In this document: positions 16,896 to 25,932 of the stretch, piece by piece
Layout: each line of letters begins with the position of its first letter
Numbering within the stretch: position 1 is the stretch's first letter
Assembly (NCBI RefSeq): GCF_030908385.1
Contig: NZ_CP133091.1
Location: 186,001-250,000 of the forward strand
From: Mangrovimonas sp. YM274
GTDB taxonomy: Bacteria; Bacteroidota; Bacteroidia; Flavobacteriales; Flavobacteriaceae
Direction: 5' to 3'
Length of the DNA stretch: 64,000 nucleotides
Translations under genes and position numbers: made by a program
The notes under the pieces: generated by a model
Told to the model about the DNA's origin: nothing
Database searches by the model: none
The model's input: only the letters and a program-made list of their open reading frames with translations

Positions 16896-19800
16896 CTGTT
16901 TTCTTAAAATACTCTTGTACTTTTACTTTGTAAATTTGCTGCAAAGGTAAGGCTTGTCTATTTAAAATTTCTGTGGTATTAAAATATTCTCTTGCCGTTG
17001 GAATTTGATCCTGAACCGTATTATTATAATCCTTCAAATTTGTTTCCGATTGCCGCTTATTATCCTCTCCCTGCATGAATGTAGCATTCTCCATTTTGAG
17101 TAATTGATGTTCCAATTGCATCATTTTTTGCAACGTTTGATTGGTGAAACCTTTGTTCAATAAATCCAATTCCACCTCTTCCATGTCCTTCAACAACTTT
17201 TGAGCTTGCCCATTCAGTCCTTCCTTAGTCAACTTTTCTTGTAAAGCATTACGCAATTCCTGTTGTCTTTGATAAATTCCAAAAAGTTCCCCATTCATTT
17301 CTTCATTGTTCTGTTCAGACTCACCTTCCTGTTCACCATCCTGACCTTGTTGTGGTTGTTGACCCTTTTGCTCACCTTGTTGTTGGCCATCCTTAGGCTT
17401 GCCTTGTTGCTTTTCCATTTGTTCTTCCATCTCCTTATTCAACTCCCCTTGACTTTTAATTATGTCCGGTAATTGCATCTCGCTACCCTGCCCTTGCCCA
17501 GGAGAGGAATTCATTTGTGCCTCCATGTTATCCAATACATCACTTAAAAAGCTAGCCAGAGCATTGGTAGCCGTAATGGTATATTGCTGCGCAGCAATAC
17601 CTTGATACAACTGATTCTCGGAAAGTTGGTCCAACGATTTATCAATGTTATAAAACACCTCAGTAATTTGACTATTCACCTGCTCCGATAACATAGGTTG
17701 TCTAAGGGATAAAGAAAACAAACTGTCATCGATATGCTCAAAATGTTCCCGTAAACTACTTTGCTTACGTAGATACTTACCATACTCATTATGGTTAATT
17801 TCAATACTCTTAAACGTGTTTAATAAAGCTTCCTGATCAAAAGAAAACACCACCAAATTATCCAAAATTTGTCGTAGCATTTCAGCGTCTTCAGCCATTT
17901 GTTGGCCACCGCCTCCCATCATTCCTTGTGCCATTTCTGAACTCATTTTTTTCATTTTTTTAGCAGCTGATTTCTGTTTCTGCTTAGCGTTCTGCTGACT
18001 TTGTTGTGCTCCTTGCTGATCGTTTTGTTGCTCTTGTTCTTCTTGCTTTTCCAAATCGTCTGATGCCCCTTGCTGCTCCTCCTTGATTTCTTCCTCGGTC
18101 ATGTCATCCTTAGGTAAATCCATTGGTTTCTTTAAACCTTCATTTTCCTTTTCCAGGTCGTCCATTTCCTTTTGGAATTCTTCAAAAGCTTTATTCAGTT
18201 CGTCCTGGGCTTCTTTATTATTTTCTTCAGAATTTTTATTGGATAAGTCTTCTTGCTTTTCACTCAATTGTTCCAAATCCTGTTGCAACTTTTCGGCTTT
18301 TTTAGCCACATAATAACGCTTGGTAAGTTCCAATAACTGCTCTAAACTGCGTTGCTTATTTTTATTTTGCTTAGCCAATTGTTCCAACTTATCGGTCAAT
18401 TCTTCCTTTTGAATTTTTTCTTGAAGCTTTTCCAATTCTTCCAACAACTTCTCGTCTTGTTTCAATTGCTGTTCTTGTTCTTCCAAACGTTCCTTCAACG
18501 CTTCCTTAAATTCATCCTTTTCATTACTCTCCTTTTGAAATTCCTCTAGATTCTCCTGCAACTTTTTATTGAAATTTTGCATCATTTCTTCCTGCGCTTT
18601 TTGACGCTTCAAGAACTGCTGCAATTTCTGTTTGTCATTAAAATTCAATTGATCCTTTTCCTTTTGTGTTTTGGAAAACTCTTCAAGTTGTTGGTCCTGT
18701 TCTTTCAACTTATCAAAAGAATTATTTAAGTCCTTAATGGTTTCGTTTTGCTCATCAAGTTGCCTTGTTTCTTCCTCTTCTGAGGTTAATTTACGGTATG
18801 AAAATACTTGGCTCTTTGCTTGCTTGTAATTATGCAAACGGTCATTATCAAACACCTGAAAAAACAATTCGTAAGCCTGTCCTGGTTGCACATTTAGCTG
18901 ATTTGGAAACGCACTTACAAATTCATCAAAATTTGAATTATTAACAGGAATAGATACATACGCTTTATCATCTTCATTCCCTACAGGATAATACACCAAT
19001 TGTAATTTACTCAATGCATAGTCATCACTTACCTGGCCATAGAAATACAAACTCTGTTGATCCAAACTATCCCTTTGCGATTCTACCCTAATTTCAGGAT
19101 AATCATCCTTGATTATTTTCAATTCAAAAGTTAAATTTTCATAATCCTTTAATGCCTGATTACTTGTACTAATTTGATAATTGCTATTCTTAAATAACTG
19201 CTTGTTAGCTACGAAATTATTGTCATCAAGCTTTTCAAAATTCAAGGTGTCTTCTGCATACAATGCCACCCGTTCCGTAAATCTTGTATTCACTTTCCAA
19301 GTTACCTTGGTACCTTCTGGTATGGTAGCACTTCCCGTACTTTTTAAAACCTCATTTCCCTTTTTGGTATGCCCTGGATAATCCAAAAGCATTTCAAAAT
19401 TCACTAAAGCAGGCACCTTGGTTACTTCCAAAGTGTAATCCTTGGACACTACATCATTAGCCATCATTCTAAAATCCAAAGATTCCATAGGCTGCTCAAA
19501 AACATACTCAAACTGTCCTGGGGCGGTCTGTTGTAAAAAATAAGTTTCGTTGTTAAATTGAATTTGGGCATTCTCTGGAATAACCTTACCAGCCGTTGAC
19601 ACCTTTAATACATAATTCTTGTTTTCAACTGCCTTTAAATTTTCATTCAAGACAAAAAACTTAAACGGTGCCGGTGGCTCATAGGCCGTTTTGTAGTTTA
19701 GAACCCTCTCATAACTATCGCTAAACAAATTGAAATGTCCTGTGAGGAAGGATAAGCCAATTATGAGCAATGGAATAGCCGCATATTTCAGATATTTGAA

Positions 19801-20259
19801 ATTTTTTTTGAAGTTAACGGCCAATTTAAAAGGTACAGGCTGCAACTGCGCCGCCTTTTGTTCTATTCCTGCCATTAACAAATCTGAATCACTGGTTTTA
19901 AGGTTAGCAGACTGCTGCAACTGCAACACATTCAACAATTTATCACTTACCTCAGGAAAGTGCTTCCCTATAATATTTGAAGCCTGTTCATAATTGATGC
20001 CCTTTTGAAGCTTGAACAATTTAGCCAAGGGCAACAGAATAAATTTTATAAACAGCCCAAATTCAACAGCTATAAACACCCAAAACAGAATAGTTCGTGC
20101 CGTAGGATTGAGCCACAACACATATTCGATAAATAATGTAAGTAAAAAATATAAGAGACCTATGGCGAAAAAAAGAATGGCTCCCTTGAGCAATTCGTTG
20201 AAGTAATATCGCCTGATAAATTCCTCTAATTTAAGTTGTATGCTGTTAAAATGACTCAC
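16888..20259 (-). CDS. Very large DUF4175-like membrane protein with Gln/Glu/Lys-rich coiled coil
   Basis: 1123 residues from a GTG at 20257-20259; a TTG six bases upstream is the alternative, and no ATG is available because an in-frame stop lies above. The N-terminus has two membrane helices (about 22-45 and 55-80) and a third near 152-173. A periplasmic beta-rich part (about 175-500) follows, then a very long Gln/Glu/Lys-rich coiled coil (about 500-800), a helical region, and another low-complexity segment with PGQGQG and GQQ repeats. The layout resembles DUF4175 proteins, called TIGR02302-type in alphaproteobacteria. Function unknown. It is transcribed with ybeY, overlapping by 8 bp. The antisense strand carries spurious hydrophobic frames because of the AAA/CAA-rich codons. 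Confidence 0.8.
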   Translation of the reverse strand: MSHFNSIQLKLEEFIRRYYFNELLKGAILFFAIGLLYFLLTLFIEYVLWLNPTARTILFWVFIAVEFGLFIKFILLPLAKLFKLQKGINYEQASNIIGKHFPEVSDKLLNVLQLQQSANLKTSDSDLLMAGIEQKAAQLQPVPFKLAVNFKKNFKYLKYAAIPLLIIGLSFLTGHFNLFSDSYERVLNYKTAYEPPAPFKFFVLNENLKAVENKNYVLKVSTAGKVIPENAQIQFNNETYFLQQTAPGQFEYVFEQPMESLDFRMMANDVVSKDYTLEVTKVPALVNFEMLLDYPGHTKKGNEVLKSTGSATIPEGTKVTWKVNTRFTERVALYAEDTLNFEKLDDNNFVANKQLFKNSNYQISTSNQALKDYENLTFELKIIKDDYPEIRVESQRDSLDQQSLYFYGQVSDDYALSKLQLVYYPVGNEDDKAYVSIPVNNSNFDEFVSAFPNQLNVQPGQAYELFFQVFDNDRLHNYKQAKSQVFSYRKLTSEEEETRQLDEQNETIKDLNNSFDKLKEQDQQLEEFSKTQKEKDQLNFNDKQKLQQFLKRQKAQEEMMQNFNKKLQENLEEFQKESNEKDEFKEALKERLEEQEQQLKQDEKLLEELEKLQEKIQKEELTDKLEQLAKQNKNKQRSLEQLLELTKRYYVAKKAEKLQQDLEQLSEKQEDLSNKNSEENNKEAQDELNKAFEEFQKEMDDLEKENEGLKKPMDLPKDDMTEEEIKEEQQGASDDLEKQEEQEQQNDQQGAQQSQQNAKQKQKSAAKKMKKMSSEMAQGMMGGGGQQMAEDAEMLRQILDNLVVFSFDQEALLNTFKSIEINHNEYGKYLRKQSSLREHFEHIDDSLFSLSLRQPMLSEQVNSQITEVFYNIDKSLDQLSENQLYQGIAAQQYTITATNALASFLSDVLDNMEAQMNSSPGQGQGSEMQLPDIIKSQGELNKEMEEQMEKQQGKPKDGQQQGEQKGQQPQQGQDGEQEGESEQNNEEMNGELFGIYQRQQELRNALQEKLTKEGLNGQAQKLLKDMEEVELDLLNKGFTNQTLQKMMQLEHQLLKMENATFMQGEDNKRQSETNLKDYNNTVQDQIPTAREYFNTTEILNRQALPLQQIYKVKVQEYFKKTDD

Positions 20260-20423
20260 GTGCAATGGGATTGACTTACTAATCTACAATTTTATTTTTA
20301 GCTGTAATTAGACGAAAGTAATAACATTCTGTTAAACTCGATGATTTCAACTTAAAATCCGTTCTATCAAAAATCACCGCAAGTCTTTTCATCAAACTAC
20401 TTTTATCTTACACGATATCAATC

Positions 20424-20431
20424 TATCTTTG
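20424..20431 (+). promoter_or_regulatory. -7 promoter element for gltX
   Basis: TATCTTTG matches TAnnTTTG, 17 bp before the gltX ATG; no good -33 TTTG at the usual spacing. Confidence 0.5.
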
Positions 20432-20448
20432 CAACAAATTTACAAAAC

Positions 20449-21960
20449 ATGACCAAAGAAGTTCGCGTGCGATTTGCCCCTAGCCCAACGGGGCCTTTAC
20501 ATATTGGAGGGGTTCGCACCGCCCTATTCAACTATTTATTTGCAAAAAAACACAATGGAACCTTTGTGTTGAGAATTGAGGACACCGATCAAAACCGTTA
20601 TGTGGAAGGTGCCGAACAATACATTGTAGATGCCCTTAACTGGTGTAACATTCCGTTTGATGAAGGTCCAGGTAAAAATGAAAAGTTTGGTCCTTATCGT
20701 CAAAGCGAACGCAAACATTTATACAAGGCTTACGCCGAAGAACTGATTGCTTCAGGAAATGCCTACTACGCATTTGATACGGCAGAATCTTTAGATTTCC
20801 ACAGAAAAGACCACGAAGAAAAAGGAAAGACCTTTATTTATAATTGGCACAACCGATTAAAATTGAGCAACTCCCTTTCGCTTTCAGAAGACGAAGTAAA
20901 AACAAAATTGGACGCTGGTGAGCCTTATGTGATTCGTTTTAAATCGCCACAAGATGAAACTTTGCACCTTACAGATATTGTGCGTGGCAATATGACCATT
21001 GACACCAACATTTTAGATGATAAAATTTTGTTCAAAAGCGATGGGATGCCAACCTATCACTTGGCAAACATTGTGGATGATCATTTAATGGAAATCACCC
21101 ATGTCATTCGTGGTGAAGAATGGTTACCTTCCTTGGCACTTCATGTGTTATTGTATAAAGCCTTTGGTTGGGAGGCACCAGAATTTGCACACCTACCATT
21201 GATTTTAAAACCTACAGGAAAAGGAAAATTGAGCAAGCGTGACGGTGACAAATTAGGTTTCCCTGTATTTCCATTACAATGGCTAGATCCAGCATCACAG
21301 GAAATCTCTAGAGGTTATAAAGAAGATGGTTACTTCCCAGAAGCTATGATCAACTTTTTGGCGTTTTTGGGATGGAACCCTGGCACGGAACAGGAAATTT
21401 TCAGTCTGGAAGAATTGACCGACGCGTTTGATCTTACACGCGTGAATAAAGCGGGTGCCCGTTTTGATCCAGACAAGATTAAATGGTTCAACCACCATTA
21501 CATGCAAGACCAACACAACGATGATTTGGCAGCAACGTTTAAGGAAAGTAGACCAGAACTGGCCAATATTGACGTCAACTATATTTCTTTGGTAATAGGT
21601 TTAATTAAAGAGCGTGCCACTTTTGTTGGAGACTTTTGGCAATTGGGAAGCTATTTCTTTGTTGCACCAGAAAGTTATGACGAGAAAGCTTATAAAAAAG
21701 CCATTAAGGAGGATACTAAGGCCTTAATGGAAGAATTGTTGACAGAGATAAACAACGTGGATGATTTTACTGCAGAAACGCTTCAAAACACCATAAAAGG
21801 ATGGATCACGTTCAAAGAAATTGGTTTTGGTAAAGTAATGATGCCATTGCGTATTGCCCTTGTTGGAGCATTACAAGGTCCAGATGTTTTTGAAATCATG
21901 TTCCTTATTGGCAAAAATGAATCGGTTTCCAGAATTGAGAAGCTGATAGCAACTTTATAA
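20449..21960 (+). CDS. gltX: Glutamyl-tRNA synthetase
   Basis: 503 residues, a class I synthetase. The HIGH-type motif PSPTGPLHIGG is at 11-21 and the KMSKS-type KLSKR at 260-264. Between lie RIEDTDQNR and the catalytic-domain segment RGEEWLPS. It charges tRNA-Glu with glutamate. A separate glnS is present at 25.9 kb, so this enzyme need not mischarge tRNA-Gln and is probably discriminating (inference). The gene is monocistronic with a -7 element upstream and a strong hairpin terminator downstream. Confidence 0.97.
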   Translation: MTKEVRVRFAPSPTGPLHIGGVRTALFNYLFAKKHNGTFVLRIEDTDQNRYVEGAEQYIVDALNWCNIPFDEGPGKNEKFGPYRQSERKHLYKAYAEELIASGNAYYAFDTAESLDFHRKDHEEKGKTFIYNWHNRLKLSNSLSLSEDEVKTKLDAGEPYVIRFKSPQDETLHLTDIVRGNMTIDTNILDDKILFKSDGMPTYHLANIVDDHLMEITHVIRGEEWLPSLALHVLLYKAFGWEAPEFAHLPLILKPTGKGKLSKRDGDKLGFPVFPLQWLDPASQEISRGYKEDGYFPEAMINFLAFLGWNPGTEQEIFSLEELTDAFDLTRVNKAGARFDPDKIKWFNHHYMQDQHNDDLAATFKESRPELANIDVNYISLVIGLIKERATFVGDFWQLGSYFFVAPESYDEKAYKKAIKEDTKALMEELLTEINNVDDFTAETLQNTIKGWITFKEIGFGKVMMPLRIALVGALQGPDVFEIMFLIGKNESVSRIEKLIATL

Positions 21961-21975
21961 AAAAGTAAACCCCAT

Positions 21976-22006
21976 AAAAAAAGCGAGCCATTGAGCTCGC
22001 TTTTTT
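21976..22006. terminator. Bidirectional terminator after gltX
   Basis: GCGAGC (21983-21988) and GCTCGC (21995-22000) flanked by A-run and T-run, between the convergent gltX and outer-membrane barrel genes. Confidence 0.85.
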
Positions 22007-22021
22007 GTTTTTAAATGTTGA

Positions 22022-22708
22022 TTAGAATAAAATCATCGCTGTAAACACCAACATGGATTGGTGTCCTTTAAACTTCGAAGGCCCTCCAAAAGTGTCAATA
22101 TCGTTGTTATTATTCAGCTTGTTTAATATGTTGGTAAATCCATAAATATACTGTCCTCGCAATTTAAAACCAGGAAAACCTGCCGATAACCCCACAGCTC
22201 CATTCACATTGAATTTAGAAATATCGGTGATTTCCTGAGCAGTTAAATTCTGATACCCCAAGATTCTATAGTTTTCCTGTGAGTCATCTTTTAATTCCAA
22301 CTCACTGTTGTATTGAATCATAGGTCCAAAATCGGCAGTGATATAATCCTGAATAATTTTCGCATGGAATAAAAAGGACACCTGTGCCGTAAACATTTTA
22401 TATTCAATTTCCTCCTCTTGAAACAATTGAAGCTGCGGACTTCCCAGAACATTCACATTGTTTTCGGATAAATGAATGTTATAACTTACCGAATACCATT
22501 TATGGGGCAAATCTACCGTAGCGCTCAAACCTCCAATCCAACCCGTTGAAGAGGTAGTTTCAAAATTATCTGTTAGAATGTCAAACTGGGTAATCCCACC
22601 GTGGATTCCTATGCCGTTTTGAATTCGGTACCGTTTGTGCTGTGCCAAAGAAGTTGTAACAAAACCTATACAAAAGACTACTAATAAGATAAAATTGTTG
22701 TGCTTCAT
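22022..22708 (-). CDS. Outer-membrane beta-barrel family protein
   Basis: 228 residues with a signal peptide (MKHNNFILLVVFCIGFVTTSLAQ cleaved after about 22). The rest shows alternating-residue strands with Tyr/Phe at ends, such as WYSVSYNIHLS, LFHAKIIQDYITADFGPM and LRGQYIYGFTNILNKL, and ends with a short hydrophobic strand and terminal Phe (LVFTAMILF). This pattern fits the small outer-membrane beta-barrel families of Bacteroidota (PorT-like or OMP_b-brl_2), but I cannot name the subfamily. It is transcribed toward gltX and is separated from the SPFH gene by a divergent promoter region. Confidence 0.7.
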   Translation of the reverse strand: MKHNNFILLVVFCIGFVTTSLAQHKRYRIQNGIGIHGGITQFDILTDNFETTSSTGWIGGLSATVDLPHKWYSVSYNIHLSENNVNVLGSPQLQLFQEEEIEYKMFTAQVSFLFHAKIIQDYITADFGPMIQYNSELELKDDSQENYRILGYQNLTAQEITDISKFNVNGAVGLSAGFPGFKLRGQYIYGFTNILNKLNNNNDIDTFGGPSKFKGHQSMLVFTAMILF

Positions 22709-22855
22709 AATGTAATTATCAGGGTATCAACAATCCAACCCGTTTTAAGCAAAAATAGTACTTAGATTGTCGTATTTATTGTCGAAATATAATTCTTACG
22801 GGCAAAATAAGCTTAATTTAGTAATCATTAAATAATTAACCTTAAAAATTTTATC

Positions 22856-23785
22856 ATGGGACAATTTATCCTGGTTCCGATTCTAGTTATCGCAGCCCTA
22901 ATTTTAATCTCCGCTCTCTTTATCGTTAAACAGCAAACCGCCGTAATTATTGAGCGTTTTGGTAAGTTTCAAAGTATCAGGCAATCTGGATTACAACTAA
23001 AAATTCCTGTTGTGGATAAAATTGCTGGACGCCTAAGTTTAAAAATACAGCAGTTAGATGTTATTGTGGAAACCAAAACTTTGGATGACGTATTCGTAAG
23101 GTTAAAAGTATCGGTACAATACAAAGTAATTCGCGATAAAGTATATGACGCCTTTTATAAATTGGATTATCCCCATGAGCAAATCACTTCCTACGTATTT
23201 GACGTGGTACGTGCCGAAGTTCCAAAAATGAAATTGGACGACGTCTTTGTAAAAAAGGATGATATTGCCCTAGCTGTAAAAGCTGAATTAAATGATGCCA
23301 TGCTAGACTATGGTTTTGACATCATTAAAACCTTGGTAACCGATATTGACCCAGATGCTCAAGTGAAAGCGGCCATGAACCGCATCAATGCCGCAGAAAG
23401 AGAAAAAACAGCCGCGCAGTACGAAGGAGATGCACAACGCATTTTAATTGTTGAAAAAGCAAAAGCCGAAGCCGAAAGCAAGCGTTTACAAGGACAAGGT
23501 ATTGCCGATCAACGTCGCGAAATTGCCAGAGGTTTGGAAGAATCTGTGGAAGTATTGAACCGTGTGGGTATCAATTCACAGGAAGCTTCTGCCTTGATTG
23601 TGGTAACCCAACACTATGATACCTTGCAATCCTTAGGAGAAGAAACCAATAGCAACTTGATTTTATTACCAAATGTTCCACAAGCAGGAAGTAACATGCT
23701 GAATGAAATGGTTGCCAGCTTTACGGCAAGTAACCAAATTGGTGAAGCTATGAAAGAAGCCAAAAATAAAGGCAATCAAGAATAG
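22856..23785 (+). CDS. SPFH/band-7 family membrane protein (stomatin-like)
   Basis: 309 residues: an N-terminal membrane segment (about 4-24), then the SPFH domain (QQTAVIIERFGKFQSIRQSGLQ at 28-49 through about 190) and a helical C-terminal tail with an Ala/Glu-rich coiled coil (AEREKTAAQYEGDAQRILIVE). Such proteins form large ring assemblies on the membrane and influence membrane domains and proteases; the closest bacterial types are slipins, QmcA and HflK. No NfeD or protease gene lies alongside, so it is an orphan. It is monocistronic with a terminator downstream. ATG 22856 gives the complete membrane segment. Confidence 0.93.
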   Translation: MGQFILVPILVIAALILISALFIVKQQTAVIIERFGKFQSIRQSGLQLKIPVVDKIAGRLSLKIQQLDVIVETKTLDDVFVRLKVSVQYKVIRDKVYDAFYKLDYPHEQITSYVFDVVRAEVPKMKLDDVFVKKDDIALAVKAELNDAMLDYGFDIIKTLVTDIDPDAQVKAAMNRINAAEREKTAAQYEGDAQRILIVEKAKAEAESKRLQGQGIADQRREIARGLEESVEVLNRVGINSQEASALIVVTQHYDTLQSLGEETNSNLILLPNVPQAGSNMLNEMVASFTASNQIGEAMKEAKNKGNQE

Positions 23786-23806
23786 CCTTCCTATAAAACT
23801 TAATTT

Positions 23807-23838
23807 AAAGCCCCATAACAAATGTTTGGGGCTTTTTT
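23807..23838. terminator. Bidirectional terminator after the SPFH gene
   Basis: AAAGCCCCA ... TGGGGCTTT with T-run on the right; the right arm touches the stop codon of the convergent 67-residue gene. Confidence 0.8.
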
Positions 23839-24040
23839 AATGGTCTTTCCTATATTTCTCCAAAAGTGTCTCTAAACTGGCCAAATATTCCTTCAATTCG
23901 GTTTCGCTTATCGAAGGATGTTCCATGTTTGGGATGGTCATTGGATTTTCGTTTAAATACTTGTATACATCAGGGTAATTGGTTTCAATATCCCTCGTTA
24001 TATTCGAAATTTTTGTAAGCAGTTCCTGTACTGTGTCCAT
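23837..24040 (-). CDS. Small conserved-looking protein (67 residues)
   Basis: Starts at ATG (24038-24040) and reads MDTVQELLTKISNITRDIE, then PDVYKYLNENPMTIPN and a second helix ending LETLLEKYRKDH. It is acidic and helical, with a proline-rich turn, no signal peptide and no Cys. I have the impression that similar short proteins occur in other flavobacteria, but no family name can be given. Its end overlaps the SPFH terminator, and it lies 51 bp from the GNAT gene stop on the same strand. Confidence 0.65.
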   Translation of the reverse strand: MDTVQELLTKISNITRDIETNYPDVYKYLNENPMTIPNMEHPSISETELKEYLASLETLLEKYRKDH

Positions 24041-24090
24041 ACCTCATATTTTTTCCTTAAGGTACAAAATTTCAAGGCTATTTAAAATCC

Positions 24091-25248
24091 CTATTGTTGA
24101 AAAGGATGCCGTTCTTCCCATTCCCTTGAAGGATTCATCAATTTAAAAATTTGTTGCAGCAATGCGTTTAAAACGCAATTGGTATGTTTCATATACATAC
24201 TCATAGCCACAGCCTTGGCACCAACCGAACTTTTAATTTCCATAGCAGTTCTACAATAGGCAATGTTTTTAAAAGAATTTTCAATCCCAAATTGTGCCAT
24301 ATCATACAACATATTCAAATACAATTGATTGTCATATTGATGTTCGCTGTCATACCCCAAAAAATAAGTTTCCAATACATCGTTATTCATGATCAACGTA
24401 TAAAAACCAACTAAACCACCATCCAAATAATAACCGATTACCCTGAACTTCTCCTGCAAGTGCACTTTTAAACTGCAGAAATGTCTTTTAGGAAGTATAA
24501 AAGTGTTGATTTTGGCATTATCAGAGACATTTTTATACAGTTGATAAAGCGTTTCAGAATTAGATTCAATCTCCTCAAGAGTCAATTCTTTCGAAATAAT
24601 GTCCTTGGATTTTTTTTTCGCCGTCCGATAACGTCGTCTGTACTTTTTATTTAAACTCCCTACATAATCGTCCATACTATCCCAGTTGGAACGAACTTTC
24701 ATCATCATATTAGGCTGTGCAGAAACTTTGGAAATTTGATGACTCTCAAAAAAAGCGGTTTGCTTATGGATGGGATCTGTTTCAAAATAATCCTTAAAAA
24801 GCAATAACCGTATGGTTTTACCGGATTCCTCTTTGACTTTTATTTGTAGGGCTGTTAACGCCCTATAAATAGCCTCTACCTTTGCCCTTCCATTTAAAAT
24901 ATCTTTAAAGAAAATACCATGTTGTCCTGTATGCATTAAATTACCAACTACTAGAACATTCCCTCTTAAAACCTTAGATACTAAATTTTTAAACCGCTGT
25001 TCCAAACAATGGTCATTTGGGTTTCTAAAAATATCTTCCAAATACAACTGTACTCTTTGCATTATTGCCAGGCCAACCAATTCTTCACTTTTAAAAAAGC
25101 CGACATAATACCAAGTAATGTTATTTGGAGAAACAGTTTCTAAAGCTTTTAAATAATCCTGTTGTAAAAAAACATCGTGGTTCACCAAAGCATCCCATTG
25201 GTTTGGAAGATCATTTACGGAGCTATAAATTTTAAAATCTATCAATGT
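24091..25248 (-). CDS. GNAT-type N-acetyltransferase (BioF2/FemAB-like)
   Basis: About 385 residues. The preferred start is the TTG at 25246-25248 (IDFKIYSSVNDLPNQWDALV follows). A TTG 21 bp upstream lies within the loop of a hairpin terminator, and no ATG is available before about residue 60. The protein shows features of large acyltransferases of the GNAT fold used for cell-surface or peptidoglycan chemistry: the basic stretch NKKYRRRYRTAKKKSKD near the middle and GYYLDGGLVGFYTLIMN with YFLGYDSEHQ further on. The substrate is unknown. It is transcribed alone, after the DUF1761 gene and its terminator. Confidence 0.72.
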   Translation of the reverse strand, partial: TLIDFKIYSSVNDLPNQWDALVNHDVFLQQDYLKALETVSPNNITWYYVGFFKSEELVGLAIMQRVQLYLEDIFRNPNDHCLEQRFKNLVSKVLRGNVLVVGNLMHTGQHGIFFKDILNGRAKVEAIYRALTALQIKVKEESGKTIRLLLFKDYFETDPIHKQTAFFESHQISKVSAQPNMMMKVRSNWDSMDDYVGSLNKKYRRRYRTAKKKSKDIISKELTLEEIESNSETLYQLYKNVSDNAKINTFILPKRHFCSLKVHLQEKFRVIGYYLDGGLVGFYTLIMNNDVLETYFLGYDSEHQYDNQLYLNMLYDMAQFGIENSFKNIAYCRTAMEIKSSVGAKAVAMSMYMKHTNCVLNALLQQIFKLMNPSREWEERHPFQQ

Positions 25249-25255
25249 ATAAAAG

Positions 25256-25284
25256 AAAAGACTGAACAATACTGTCAGTCTTTT
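25256..25284. terminator. Bidirectional terminator between DUF1761 and GNAT genes
   Basis: Perfect 10-bp arms AAAAGACTGA / TCAGTCTTTT with a 9-nt loop; on the minus strand T-run follows. It lies 22 bp behind the DUF1761 stop (25306). Confidence 0.75.
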
Positions 25285-25305
25285 AAAAATATGATTTGTT
25301 ACAAA

Positions 25306-25788
25306 CTATTCCCAAGCACAAATAATGCCTCCCATAAGCATCATGCATACAATCCAAAATCCACTATTTATAAAGATATATTTGGCACTTTTACGTTCAA
25401 ATAAAGCATTGGTACCAATGATAGGCAAAGCCATAGTGACCCCTGTTATAAATCCATGTAACATGCCGTGTTTAAAGGTTCTAAAGGACGTTCCGTAGTC
25501 GTTCATAAAAGCAGCATACGATGGTAAAGCGCCTTCTACATCACCTTCTATCAAACTAAAAACTCCCGATTGATGCACCACTAAAGCACGTAAGGTAGCC
25601 GCAATAAAAAACGCAAATAACAAGGCCAAACCAAAAATCTTTGCCATGTTAGCCCCTTTCATTTTTTCTTCGGTCATTTCAGCCGCTTTCATCCAAGCAG
25701 TACCAAACACTTTTGGATTATACCAAATAGCACCAACAACCAAAGTAGAGGCAGCTGCGACCACAAGTGCCAAAATATTGAATTCCAT
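25306..25788 (-). CDS. DUF1761 family membrane protein
   Basis: 160 residues with four membrane segments (about 5-25, 50-70, 107-128 and 138-158). The first reads ALVVAAASTLVVGAIWYNPK, with the AIWYNPKVFGTAWMK motif I associate with DUF1761. Function unknown, inner membrane. It is monocistronic, between two hairpin terminators. Confidence 0.85.
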   Translation of the reverse strand: MEFNILALVVAAASTLVVGAIWYNPKVFGTAWMKAAEMTEEKMKGANMAKIFGLALLFAFFIAATLRALVVHQSGVFSLIEGDVEGALPSYAAFMNDYGTSFRTFKHGMLHGFITGVTMALPIIGTNALFERKSAKYIFINSGFWIVCMMLMGGIICAWE

Positions 25789-25874
25789 AAATTATTGTTT
25801 TAGTTAGTAATATAAATATAATGAAATTGTAAATATTTAATATATTTTGAGTTACACCTATGAACTAACAACAT

Positions 25875-25910
25875 AAAAAAAGCTTCAAATCTAAGTATTT
25901 GAAGCTTTTT
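25875..25910. terminator. Terminator behind glnS
   Basis: AAGCTTCAAAT / ATTTGAAGCTT arms with a 6-nt loop and T-run on both strands. It lies 23 bp behind the glnS stop (minus strand) and could serve both directions. Confidence 0.85.
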
Positions 25911-25932
25911 AAAATATATTATGCTTTGAGGG

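Noticed and set aside
17263-18549. Several hydrophobic plus-strand frames
   Set aside because: Antisense shadows of the Gln/Lys/Glu-rich coiled coil of the DUF4175-like protein.
25249-25269. Upstream TTG start for the GNAT gene
   Set aside because: It lies in the loop of a strong terminator; the next TTG is more plausible.
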